Source: Thalassospira sp. HJ (GTDB lineage: Bacteria; Pseudomonadota; Alphaproteobacteria; Rhodospirillales; Thalassospiraceae). From it: a stretch of DNA of 64,000 bases. The DNA lies in NCBI RefSeq assembly GCF_000948415.1, contig NZ_JYII01000010.1, positions 372,001 through 436,000 of the forward strand. The letters are read 5' to 3'. A program made the position numbers and the translations under genes. Position 1 is the first letter of the stretch; the number at the start of each line of letters is the position of its first letter. Positions 27,748 to 35,614 of the stretch are shown in pieces. The notes below the pieces were generated by a model. It had not been told where the DNA came from, searched no databases, and saw nothing but the letters and a program-made list of their open reading frames with translations.

Positions 27748-28602
27748 ATGACAGCAATACGTCGCCAAAGTGCGGCATCCAACGTATCTCTGGAGCGGCG
27801 CGCATGGAATATCCGGCGCAAGGCGCTATTGATGGGGGAAGTGCAGGGGCAGGGATATATCGGTCAGGCGCTTGGTGTGGCAGATGTGCTGGCTGCCGCG
27901 TTTTTTCATGTGCTTGAGTATCGTGCCGAAGATCCCGAATGGGAAGGTCGTGACCGTTTCCTGCTGTCGATCGGTCATTATGCTATCGCGCTGTATGCCG
28001 CTTTGATGGAAGCGGGCATCTTGCCTGAGGACGAGCTTGAAACCTATGGCATGGATGACAGTCGCATGCCGATGTCGGGGATGGCGTCCTATACCCCGGG
28101 CATGGAGATCACCGGTGGGTCCTTGGGACATGGTCTGGGCATTGCCGTTGGTATGGCGCTTGGTCTAAAGCGTAAAAACAATCCTGCCTTTGTTTTCAAT
28201 CTGATGTCCGATGGCGAGCTTGGTGAAGGCTCGACCTGGGAAGCCGTGATGTCGGGCGTGCAATACAAGCTCGACAATCTGGTGTGTTTGGTCGACTTCA
28301 ATGACCAGCAGGCCGATGGCAAAACCACAGCGGCCCTTGCCCGCGGACGTGAAGAAGACAAGTGGGCCGCTTTTGGCTGGCACACACAAAGAGTAGATGG
28401 CAATGACCTTAAGGCGGTCGTTGCAGCATTCGAAGCGGCCTGCAAGTCCGATCATCCCGGCCCGCGTGTGATCATTTTTGATACGACCATGTGCAAAGGG
28501 ATCAAGTTCCTCGAAGAACGCGAAATCACCCATTTCGTGCGGGTGGAAGCTGATGAATGGGCCAAGGCCCTGACTGTTCTGGAGGAAGAAAAGCCCCAAT
28601 GA
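27748..28602 (+). CDS. Transketolase-like enzyme, N-terminal (TPP-binding) subunit
   Basis: About 284 aa from ATG 27748, with GGAGGAA upstream. It holds the TPP-binding half of a transketolase: GHYAIALYAALMEAG (about 75-90), ITGGSLGHGLGIAVGMALG (about 118-136) and MSDGELGEGSTWEA near 152-165, the Mg-diphosphate site. The C-terminal half is encoded by the next gene (4-base overlap), as in split transketolases for unusual sugars. Such pairs transfer two-carbon units between ketose and aldose phosphates. No dedicated sugar kinase is intact nearby, which leaves the substrate unknown. Confidence 0.87.
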   Translation: MTAIRRQSAASNVSLERRAWNIRRKALLMGEVQGQGYIGQALGVADVLAAAFFHVLEYRAEDPEWEGRDRFLLSIGHYAIALYAALMEAGILPEDELETYGMDDSRMPMSGMASYTPGMEITGGSLGHGLGIAVGMALGLKRKNNPAFVFNLMSDGELGEGSTWEAVMSGVQYKLDNLVCLVDFNDQQADGKTTAALARGREEDKWAAFGWHTQRVDGNDLKAVVAAFEAACKSDHPGPRVIIFDTTMCKGIKFLEEREITHFVRVEADEWAKALTVLEEEKPQ

Positions 28603-29642
28603 CGCTTGCTTCGATGAAACGCAAATATGAACCGCGCAAGGTTCAACTTGGCCCGGATGGCGAACGTGTTGCGACATCCGCAATGATTGCTTCGCTGGCA
28701 GCCGAGGGATACGACACCGTCGCCGCACCTTTTGGTCATGCGCTGCTGGAAATGGCAAAGAAAGACGAGAAAATTGTCGGACTTTCCGCCGATCTTTCAA
28801 AATATACCGACCTTTATGTCTTTGCACAGGCAATGCCCGACCGGTTCTATCAGATGGGAATGGCTGAGCAGGTTTTGATGTCGGCGGCTGCCGGATTGGC
28901 GCGCGAGGGTTTTAATCCCTTTGCCACGACCTATGCCGTTTTTGCATCTCGCAGGGCCTATGACTTTATAGCCATGGCGATTGCAGAGGAAAAATTGCCT
29001 GTCAAAATCTGTTGTGCGCTGCCGGGACTGACAACCGGATATGGACCAAGCCATCAGGCCACAGAAGATTTGGCGATTTTCCGGGGGTTGCCGAACATGA
29101 CGGTGATCGATCCGTGTGACGCAGACGACATCATGGGCATGGTTCCCCAGATCGCGGCCCATGACGGGCCGGTTTATACCCGGCTGCCGCGCGGAAAGGT
29201 TCCCTCAGTCTTGCGGCAATACAAGCCGGATTATCAGTTCCAGCTCGGCAAGGCGCAAATCATCAAGGACGGTAAAGACGTTCTTGTCGTGTCGACAGGT
29301 TTTATGACCATGCGTGCGCTCGACGCGGCCAAAAAGCTTGCTGATGACAATGTCGATGTTGCCGTTTTGCATGTGCCGACAATCAAGCCGCTTGATACCG
29401 AGACCATTCTGGCCGAGGCCCGCAAAGGGGGGCGTCTGGTTGTGACGGCCGAAAACCATACCGTTGTCGGCGGTCTTGGCGAAGCTGTTGCACGAACATT
29501 GCTGACCGAGGGGGTGACGCCCGGTTTCAAAATGATCGGACTGCCAGATGAATTCCTTGAGGCCGGGGCCCTTCCGACCCTGCATGACATGTACGGATTG
29601 TCGGTGGAAAAGGTCGTTCAGAGCATAAAGGGCTGGCTCTGA
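28599..29642 (+). CDS. Transketolase-like enzyme, C-terminal (pyrimidine-binding) subunit
   Basis: About 347 aa from ATG 28599, which overlaps the previous stop (ATGA) and has GGAGGAAGAA upstream. The pyrimidine domain contains VGLSADLSKYTDL, FYQMGMAEQVLMSAAAGLA with the catalytic Glu, and GYGPSHQATEDLAIFRGLPNM. The C-terminal transketolase domain has DVLVVSTGFMTMRALDAA and RLVVTAENHTVVGGLGEAV. It cannot act alone and should form a heterotetramer with the upstream product. Confidence 0.88.
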   Translation: MTLASMKRKYEPRKVQLGPDGERVATSAMIASLAAEGYDTVAAPFGHALLEMAKKDEKIVGLSADLSKYTDLYVFAQAMPDRFYQMGMAEQVLMSAAAGLAREGFNPFATTYAVFASRRAYDFIAMAIAEEKLPVKICCALPGLTTGYGPSHQATEDLAIFRGLPNMTVIDPCDADDIMGMVPQIAAHDGPVYTRLPRGKVPSVLRQYKPDYQFQLGKAQIIKDGKDVLVVSTGFMTMRALDAAKKLADDNVDVAVLHVPTIKPLDTETILAEARKGGRLVVTAENHTVVGGLGEAVARTLLTEGVTPGFKMIGLPDEFLEAGALPTLHDMYGLSVEKVVQSIKGWL

Positions 29643-29691
29643 TGTCTGAAACTAACGTGATCAAAAATATCCTTAAGGGAGGAAAGAAGTC

Positions 29692-30447
29692 ATGAGGCTT
29701 CTTGAGAATAAGTATGTTGTTGTGACGGGTGCGGCTTCACCGCGCGGACTTGGCAAAGCGACAGCACAGTTATGTGCCGAACATGGTGCGATCGTTGCCA
29801 TTCTCGACCTTGATGCCGGGGCTGCCGAAGCGGCAGCTGCGGATCTTGCCGGGGGCGGGCATGTTGGTCTGGCCTGTGATGTAACGGATAAAGCTGCCTG
29901 CGAGGACGTCACCAAGACATTGCTTTCGAAATGGGGAAGGATCGACGTTCTGGTCAATAATGCCGGGATCACCCAGCCGCTCAAAACCATGGATATCGGC
30001 CCGGAAAATTACGATGCGGTTTTGGATGTGAACTTGCGCGGGACCCTGTATATGAGCCAGGCAGTTATTCCAGATATGCGAAAGCGCAAATCGGGCAGCA
30101 TCGTGAATATGTCTTCGGTGTCGGCCCAGCGCGGTGGAGGGATTTTTGGCGGGCCGCATTACTCGGCAGCCAAGGCGGGTATCCTTGGGTTGACCAAGGC
30201 GGTTGCCCGCGAACTCGCACCTGATAATGTCCGTGTGAACGCCATCTGCCCCGGATTTATCGCAACCGATATCACGGCGGGCAAACTGACCCCGCAAATG
30301 AACGAGCAGATCCTTGCAGGCATACCGATGGGGCGCGCAGGTGCCGCGTCGGATGTTGCAGGCTGCGTACTGTTCCTTGCGTCCAATCTCTCTGCCTATT
30401 GCACAGGGACCGAGATTGACGTCAATGGAGGCTCATTGATTCATTGA
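29692..30447 (+). CDS. SDR-family NAD(P)-dependent oxidoreductase
   Basis: A 251-aa classical short-chain dehydrogenase. Cofactor motif VTGAASPRGLGKA at about residues 10-22, NNAG at 84-87, catalytic Ser near 142 (NMSSVSAQRGGG) and YSAAK near 156-160. An Asp after the second strand (ILDLDAG) suggests NAD preference. RBS GGAGGAAAG precedes the ATG; it lies 49 bases after the transketolase pair and 63 bases before the TRAP genes, so it is probably co-transcribed. It likely oxidises a hydroxyl of the imported sugar or polyol, but the exact reaction cannot be read from sequence. Confidence 0.85.
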   Translation: MRLLENKYVVVTGAASPRGLGKATAQLCAEHGAIVAILDLDAGAAEAAAADLAGGGHVGLACDVTDKAACEDVTKTLLSKWGRIDVLVNNAGITQPLKTMDIGPENYDAVLDVNLRGTLYMSQAVIPDMRKRKSGSIVNMSSVSAQRGGGIFGGPHYSAAKAGILGLTKAVARELAPDNVRVNAICPGFIATDITAGKLTPQMNEQILAGIPMGRAGAASDVAGCVLFLASNLSAYCTGTEIDVNGGSLIH

Positions 30448-30510
30448 GCCAAAGCATGGCGATCACGAGAAAGGCGCCATGTTCTAAAATGTAAAAAACG
30501 GGAGGAAACA

Positions 30511-31482
30511 ATGAAGACAACAAAACAGCTTCTTATTGCTTTGGGAGCCGTCACCTGTATTTCGGGAACGGCTGTTGCTGACGAGGTGATTTTTGCGCAT
30601 GGGTCAAACCCGGGCAACCCGCGCTATGTAGCAGCCGAGCGTTGGGCCGAACTTTACCAGCAATGCACCGGTGGCAATGACACGGTCAATGTCGCGCCGT
30701 CTTCGACCATGGGGGACGATGCCGAAATGCTGACATCGGCATCCGCCGGGATTATCCAAGTTACAGCCAATAGTCAGGGGGCAATGAGCCAGATTGTGCC
30801 GGAGGTCGGTCTTTTGGGCTTGCCGTTTCTGTTCAAGGACCTGCCAACAGCCTGGGAAGTCCTTGATGGTGATGTCGGAGACATGATCGATGCACAGGCA
30901 CAGAATGCCGGTCTGAAGGTGCTTGGCTTCTGGGATAACGGTATTCGCAACATCACCCATGTTGAGAAAACGGTTGCGGAACCTGCCGATCTGAAAGGCA
31001 TGAAAATCCGCACCCCGCCGGATCAGATGACGATTGATATCTTCGAGGCACTCGGTGCTTCACCCGCACCATTGGCGTGGTCGGAGCTGCCAAGCGCCCT
31101 GCAGGCAGGTACCTTTGACGGGCAGGAGAACCCGTTGGTAAACATCTATTCTGCCAAACTCCACGACATCACACCTTATGTGACAATGACGGGCCACAAA
31201 TATGAGACCACCCCGGTTGTTGCAGGGTTGGCATGGTGGTCGGGTCTTGATGATGCCACCCGGCAATGCGCGCTGGACGCCACAGCCGAAGCAGGTAAGA
31301 TCCAGCGTGGACTGGTTCTTGAATCTGACGAGGCATTGCGCCCAAAAATGGAAGAAGAAGGCGCAACTTTTGCTGAAGCAGACAAGGCTGCTTATCAGGA
31401 GGCGACCCAATCCGTGTACGATAAATATGCCAGCGAGTATCCCGAACTTGTCGCCGCACTGCGCAAGGCGGCAGGTCTTTAA
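30511..31482 (+). CDS. TRAP transporter, periplasmic solute receptor (DctP family)
   Basis: 323 aa with a Sec signal peptide (residues 1-23, ending GTAVADE). The mature protein has DctP features: FAHGSNPGNPRYVAAERWAEL, the LLGLPFLFKDLPTAWEVLDG segment, and KGMKIRTPPDQMTIDIFEALGASPAPLAWSELPSALQAGTFDGQENP with the conserved Arg that pairs with a ligand carboxylate. This hints at an acidic ligand such as a sugar acid. TAATG overlap with the small permease. RBS GGGAGGAAAC. Confidence 0.87.
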   Translation: MKTTKQLLIALGAVTCISGTAVADEVIFAHGSNPGNPRYVAAERWAELYQQCTGGNDTVNVAPSSTMGDDAEMLTSASAGIIQVTANSQGAMSQIVPEVGLLGLPFLFKDLPTAWEVLDGDVGDMIDAQAQNAGLKVLGFWDNGIRNITHVEKTVAEPADLKGMKIRTPPDQMTIDIFEALGASPAPLAWSELPSALQAGTFDGQENPLVNIYSAKLHDITPYVTMTGHKYETTPVVAGLAWWSGLDDATRQCALDATAEAGKIQRGLVLESDEALRPKMEEEGATFAEADKAAYQEATQSVYDKYASEYPELVAALRKAAGL

Positions 31483-32054
31483 TGGATGCAGAGACAATGA
31501 CGTCTGCAGCAAGTCAGGGAAAGGGGCGCTTGCGCTCCTTTCTCAAGCTCGTTCTTGGGGCGCTTAATCTGATTGAATGGGCCGGTCGCATTATTGTTGC
31601 GGCCTGTCTTGGTTCGATGTTTCTCGCACTGTTTGCAAATGTGGTGCTGCGTTATGTGTTTGGTTCGGGAATTGCCTGGGCCTACGAAATCCACGCGCTG
31701 CTTTTGCCGTGGTTGGTTTCCGGGGGCGTGGTGATCGCCTCTGCACGGGGACGGAATATCGCGGTCACGCTGTGTTCTGACATGCTTGCGCACCGTGCGC
31801 GGCTGTTCCTTAATTTTGCAATTCAAGGGATCATCCTGATCATTGCAATCAGCGTTCTGGTCAGTAGTCAGCCAATCCTCAAGGCATCGCAGTTCCAGAC
31901 CCTTTCGACACTCGGGATCAAGCAGGTCTGGGGGTATTCCAGCATTGCCTTTGCATTCGGGGCAATGGCGATTATCGCCGGTCTTGAAATTCTGCGGACC
32001 CTTGCCGGCGAGGATGTGACCGATCCCGACCGCGAACATGCCAGCCTCAGCTGA
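31482..32054 (+). CDS. TRAP transporter, small permease (DctQ family)
   Basis: 190 aa with four hydrophobic segments (about residues 32-54, 65-85, 108-128 and 148-168), the standard DctQ topology. Conserved motif VVLRYVFGSGIAWAYEIHALLLPWLV is visible in split form: RYVFG then W-x-E. It couples the receptor to the large permease. Starts at the stop of the receptor gene and ends 12 bases before DctM. Confidence 0.85.
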   Translation: MDAETMTSAASQGKGRLRSFLKLVLGALNLIEWAGRIIVAACLGSMFLALFANVVLRYVFGSGIAWAYEIHALLLPWLVSGGVVIASARGRNIAVTLCSDMLAHRARLFLNFAIQGIILIIAISVLVSSQPILKASQFQTLSTLGIKQVWGYSSIAFAFGAMAIIAGLEILRTLAGEDVTDPDREHASLS

Positions 32055-32066
32055 AAGACCATTGAT

Positions 32067-33323
32067 ATGACACCTTCGCTGGTTTGGATTTTCTTCCTTC
32101 TTCTTTTTATTTCTGTTCCGGTCGCACACGCCATGTTGGGCGGGGCGGCGGCGGCCTTGTGGCTTGAAGGCAAGCCGATGGCCGTGATCGCCCAGCGGCT
32201 TTATACCCCGACCCAGAGTTTTCCGATGTTGGCCATTCCCTTTTTCATTCTTGCAGGGAATTTGATGATGTCGGGCAAGTTCGGGGTGTATCTTGTCAAT
32301 ACCGCCCGGCTGATTGTGGGGCATTTCAAAGGCGGGCTGGGACAGGTCTCCATCATCGGGTCTGTGATGTTTGGCGGGGTGTCGGGGTCTGCTGTGGCGG
32401 ATGCTTCTGCCCTTGGGAATGCCTTGATACCGGTGCAGAAAAAGGAAGGCTATCCGGCAGGTTTTTCAGCCGCGATCAATTCAGCCTCTTCGACGATATC
32501 GGTTCTGATCCCGCCGTCGATCCCGCTTATTTTGTATGGCCTTGTTTCAGGCGTCTCGATTGTTGATTTGTTTATTGCCGGTATCCTGCCAGGGGTTCTG
32601 CTGGGTGTGGGGATGATGGCAACGGTTGGTTTTGTTGCACATCGCCGCAACCTTCCACGCTCCCCACTTGCGGGTGGTTTCAGCGCGTTCCGGATGCAAA
32701 TGTTTGCTGCCCTTCCTGCTCTTTTGATGCCGGTGTTTGTGATCGGCGCTTTACGGTTTGGTGTTGCAACCCCGACGGAAGTCAGCGTTCTGGCTGTTGC
32801 CTACGCCCTGATCATCAGCGCTGTTGTCTATCGTGACCTCAGCTGGAAAGGCATTTGGTCGGCTGTTGTTGATACCGGGCTTATGACCGGGGCGGTGATG
32901 ATCATCATCATGGCATCCTCGACGATACAGTGGGTATTGACCGCCGAACGTGTGCCACAAGAACTGGCCGTCTGGGTGCAGGCGACATTTGCCGAGCCAT
33001 GGATGGTCATTATCGCGCTTAATCTCGTGATGCTGATTGTCGGTGCGTTTCTCGATCTTCCGGCGGCGGTACTTCTGCTTGGTCCGCTTTTTGTGACCAT
33101 TGGCAACGCAATCGGTCTCGATCTGGTTCAGCTGGGATTAATGATGGTGGTAAACCTTGCGGTCGGGCTCTATACGCCGCCGGTCGGGACGACGCTTTTC
33201 ATTTCGGCCGCGATCGCAAGGGCCGGGGTGGGTGAAACCGTCAAGGCGTTGATGCCATTCTATTGCGTGGCAATCATTTTACTTTTGCTGATCTCTTATG
33301 TGCCCGCACTGACGATTTATTAG
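32067..33323 (+). CDS. TRAP transporter, large permease (DctM family)
   Basis: 418 aa with about eleven to twelve membrane segments. Family motifs are FPMLAIPFFILAGNLMMSG, FGGVSGSAVADASALG (residues about 103-118), and INSASSTISVLIPPSIPLILYG. Uses the Na+ or H+ gradient for uptake. It completes a full DctPQM transporter and ends the operon; the next gene is convergent, with a strong hairpin between them. Confidence 0.88.
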   Translation: MTPSLVWIFFLLLFISVPVAHAMLGGAAAALWLEGKPMAVIAQRLYTPTQSFPMLAIPFFILAGNLMMSGKFGVYLVNTARLIVGHFKGGLGQVSIIGSVMFGGVSGSAVADASALGNALIPVQKKEGYPAGFSAAINSASSTISVLIPPSIPLILYGLVSGVSIVDLFIAGILPGVLLGVGMMATVGFVAHRRNLPRSPLAGGFSAFRMQMFAALPALLMPVFVIGALRFGVATPTEVSVLAVAYALIISAVVYRDLSWKGIWSAVVDTGLMTGAVMIIIMASSTIQWVLTAERVPQELAVWVQATFAEPWMVIIALNLVMLIVGAFLDLPAAVLLLGPLFVTIGNAIGLDLVQLGLMMVVNLAVGLYTPPVGTTLFISAAIARAGVGETVKALMPFYCVAIILLLLISYVPALTIY

Positions 33324-33325
33324 GG

Positions 33326-34303
33326 TCAGGAGATGGTTGTGATAAGTTCCGGCCCTGATTCAGGCCGGAACTTGCAGCCCATATCGACAAGCAGACTGCG
33401 GGCTTCTAGTTCGTGTTCCTGCGCCTTGTCCTTTAGCCATCCGGAAAACCGATTGACGATCCGGCGATTGAAATGGCGCGGTGGGCAGACGAACCAGTAG
33501 GCTGGGAAATCGATGACATCAAAACCGATTGAAAAGGGCACCAGCTCACCGCGTTTGAGCTCAGGTAGGAAAAGCGTCAAGCTATCAAGAGCAATGCCGC
33601 CGCCCTGTTTGGCCAGTTCGATCGACATCGACGAGCGATCAAAACGAAACGGATATTCCAGACCCGTGACCGATATCCGGTTGGAGGCAAGCCACAAATC
33701 CCAGCGATAAAGTGCCTTAACACTGTCAATCAGGCGGGCGGCCTTGATCTGTTCGTTGGGGTCGTCTGAGACAGTGCGAAGATATGCAAGGTAATCCGGG
33801 CTGCAGACCGGCAGAACCAGATCATGCATCACCGGATCAACCGTCAATCCGGTCCAGCCGCCCAAACCGTAACGAAGATCGAAATCAATGGCTTCGGTAT
33901 CGAAGGCCGAGAAATCCGGGGTGGCATCAATGCGTATGTTCCAATCCGGATTCTGCGCGGCAAAATCGGCAATGCGCGGGCCAAGCCACCTGACCCCGAA
34001 GCTTGGGCTGACACGTACTGTCAGGTTACGTGTGTCACGCTGTCTGCTAATCGCACTGCGGGCATTGCGAATGGCGCTAAAGGCCTGCGATGTGGTTTGA
34101 AACAGGCGGTCACCATCGGGGGTAAGCACCAGACGCCGTTTTTCACGGCGGAACAACCGGACCCCGAATTGCTCTTCAAGAATGCGGATTTGCTGACTGA
34201 CAGCAGACGGCGATACGCCAAGCTCCGAGGCCGCCTTGGTTACGGTGCCAAGCCTTGCAACAGATTCAAAATACTCGGTAGCCCTGAGATTGATGTCGCG
34301 CAT
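33326..34303 (-). CDS. LysR-family transcriptional regulator
   Basis: 325 aa. N-terminal winged helix-turn-helix (residues about 8-66: LRATEYFESVARLGTVTKAA, ELGVSPSAVSQQIRILEEQFG, LFRREKRRLVLTPDG), of the GcvA-like subgroup. The effector domain follows (LTVRVSPSFGVRWLGPRIADF...). It is convergent with the TRAP operon, and its own promoter carries a 10-bp inverted repeat built from the CAGCTAAC motif that also occurs before the transketolase genes. It most likely regulates that operon; effector unknown. The C-terminus extends about 15 residues beyond the usual end. Confidence 0.88.
   Translation of the reverse strand: MRDINLRATEYFESVARLGTVTKAASELGVSPSAVSQQIRILEEQFGVRLFRREKRRLVLTPDGDRLFQTTSQAFSAIRNARSAISRQRDTRNLTVRVSPSFGVRWLGPRIADFAAQNPDWNIRIDATPDFSAFDTEAIDFDLRYGLGGWTGLTVDPVMHDLVLPVCSPDYLAYLRTVSDDPNEQIKAARLIDSVKALYRWDLWLASNRISVTGLEYPFRFDRSSMSIELAKQGGGIALDSLTLFLPELKRGELVPFSIGFDVIDFPAYWFVCPPRHFNRRIVNRFSGWLKDKAQEHELEARSLLVDMGCKFRPESGPELITTIS
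33344..33373. terminator. Hairpin at convergent dctM / lysR 3' ends
   Basis: Perfect 11-bp stem AAGTTCCGGCC (33344-33354) / GGCCGGAACTT (33363-33373), 8-base loop. It lies 20 bases past the dctM stop and inside the last codons of the LysR gene. No T-run follows on either strand, so it may act as a partial or Rho-assisted terminator. Confidence 0.5.
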
Positions 34304-34341
34304 TTCTGCGTCTTCCGATCCAGCGTTGTGAAGCTCATTTC

Positions 34342-34380
34342 AGTTAGCTGAGCTTAAAAATCAAAGAAGTTCAGCTAACT
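34342..34380. promoter_or_regulatory. Inverted LysR-type operator upstream of the lysR gene
   Basis: AGTTAGCTGA (34342-34351) and TCAGCTAACT (34371-34380) form a perfect 10-bp inverted repeat with a 19-base spacer. Each arm is part of the AAGNYCAGCTAAC motif also found at 27650-27662. Located 39-77 bases upstream of the LysR start, fitting autoregulation. Confidence 0.65.
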
Positions 34381-34746
34381 AAACATCCGGCGCGAACAGG
34401 TTTGCTGTCAACCATACTTTTTCTTCTGTCATCTTCAGATCGGTTGCGCAGAAGAACCTTCGTTCCCGATGAGATCTGCTGCGTGATAAATGTGTGAACA
34501 TGATTACGTTTAGGGTGAGATCGGCATTAGTTCCAATTAGCTTATACCAGTTTTGAAACTTTCTCGTCGCGTCGTAAGGCGTTGAGAAATATCGTTTTAT
34601 GGGTTGTTCCAGTACGACTTATGACTTGATCTAATGGGTCTAATCGAATTGGGTAGCCTAGTTTTTGAGTGGGGCTGGCGTATCTCTGTTTGCAAGGCTT
34701 CCGGCACAGGAAGTTTTCCGCAACGCAAGCAAACAGGATGATCCAG
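34381..34746. other. Gene-less stretch upstream of the carboxymuconolactone decarboxylase-like gene
   Basis: About 365 AT-richer bases with no supported gene, repeat or clear promoter pair. A frame beginning at 34669 runs into the gene at 34747, but its first 26 residues are unlike the family and precede the signal peptide. Confidence 0.35.
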
Positions 34747-35520
34747 ATGAAAAAGCAGATTGTATCGACGGTATTCGCCCTTTCGCTCGCAGCGCCCGCG
34801 GTTCAGGCTCAGGAAAGCAGCGTAGCAGCGCCCGATCTTTCGGCGTTGTCGCGTGTGGCACCGGCCCTTTCGAACTATACGCAGGATGCGCTGTTTGACA
34901 CCCTTTGGCAGCAAGATGACCTTTCGGCGCGTGACCGTGGCCTGATTACGGTTGCTGCCCTTGTCACCCGTCATGACACCGAAGACCTTGGCACTTATGT
35001 CAATGTCGCCCTTGATGCTGGTGTGACCCCGGCCGAGATTTCCGAAACCATTACCCATCTGGCCTTCTATACCGGTTGGAGCAATGCAACGGCTGCCTCC
35101 GAAGTGATCGCGCCGATCTATGAAGAACGCGGTATCGAGGTTTCCGAACTTCCCGCCGTCGATCCGGAATTGCTGCCGCTGAACCAGGAAGCCGAGGATG
35201 CGCGTCAGACCTTTGTTCAGGACACCTTTGGCGATGTTTCGCAGGGTGTGGTCGATAACACCGAACAGCTTCTTTTCCTTGATCTTTGGCTGCGCCCGGC
35301 ACTCGCACCGCGTGACCGCAGTCTTGTGACCGTGGCCGCCCTGATTGCGGCAAGCAAGGTCGAACAGATGCCGTTCCATCTGAACAAGGCGATGGATAAC
35401 GGGCTTTCGAAAGATGAGGCCTCGGCCGTTCTGTCGCATCTGGCATTCTATGCCGGCTGGCCGAACATCTTTTCCGCAATGCCGGTTGCCAAGGACGTGT
35501 TTGAGTCCCGGGCAAACTAA
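34747..35520 (+). CDS. Exported two-domain carboxymuconolactone decarboxylase-like protein
   Basis: About 257 aa from ATG 34747 (AGGA eight bases upstream; ATG 34738 is an alternative). Residues 1-23 are a clear signal peptide (MKKQIVSTVFALSLAAPAVQ). Two tandem CMD domains follow: DLSARDRGLITVAALVTRHDTEDL...FYTGWSNATAASEV and LAPRDRSLVTVAALIAASKVEQM...LSHLAFYAGWPNI. The CxxC of AhpD-type peroxidase partners is absent, so it resembles gamma-carboxymuconolactone decarboxylase. Export to the periplasm is unusual for such enzymes. Alone on its strand, ended by a bidirectional terminator. Confidence 0.8.
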   Translation: MKKQIVSTVFALSLAAPAVQAQESSVAAPDLSALSRVAPALSNYTQDALFDTLWQQDDLSARDRGLITVAALVTRHDTEDLGTYVNVALDAGVTPAEISETITHLAFYTGWSNATAASEVIAPIYEERGIEVSELPAVDPELLPLNQEAEDARQTFVQDTFGDVSQGVVDNTEQLLFLDLWLRPALAPRDRSLVTVAALIAASKVEQMPFHLNKAMDNGLSKDEASAVLSHLAFYAGWPNIFSAMPVAKDVFESRAN

Positions 35521-35557
35521 AATCGCAAACTAAATTCAAAGTCCCCCGACCCCGTGT

Positions 35558-35600
35558 CAAAGCCCCCTTTCGCCGCCGTGCGGGAAGGGGCTTTGTCCTT
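35558..35600. terminator. Bidirectional terminator between convergent genes
   Basis: Stem CAAAGCCCC (35558-35566) / GGGGCTTTG (35587-35595) extended by CTT/AAG with one bulged C. It lies between the 3' ends of the CMD-like gene and the minus-strand cyclase gene, serving both. Confidence 0.65.
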
Positions 35601-35614
35601 GGGCAAAGATCAAA

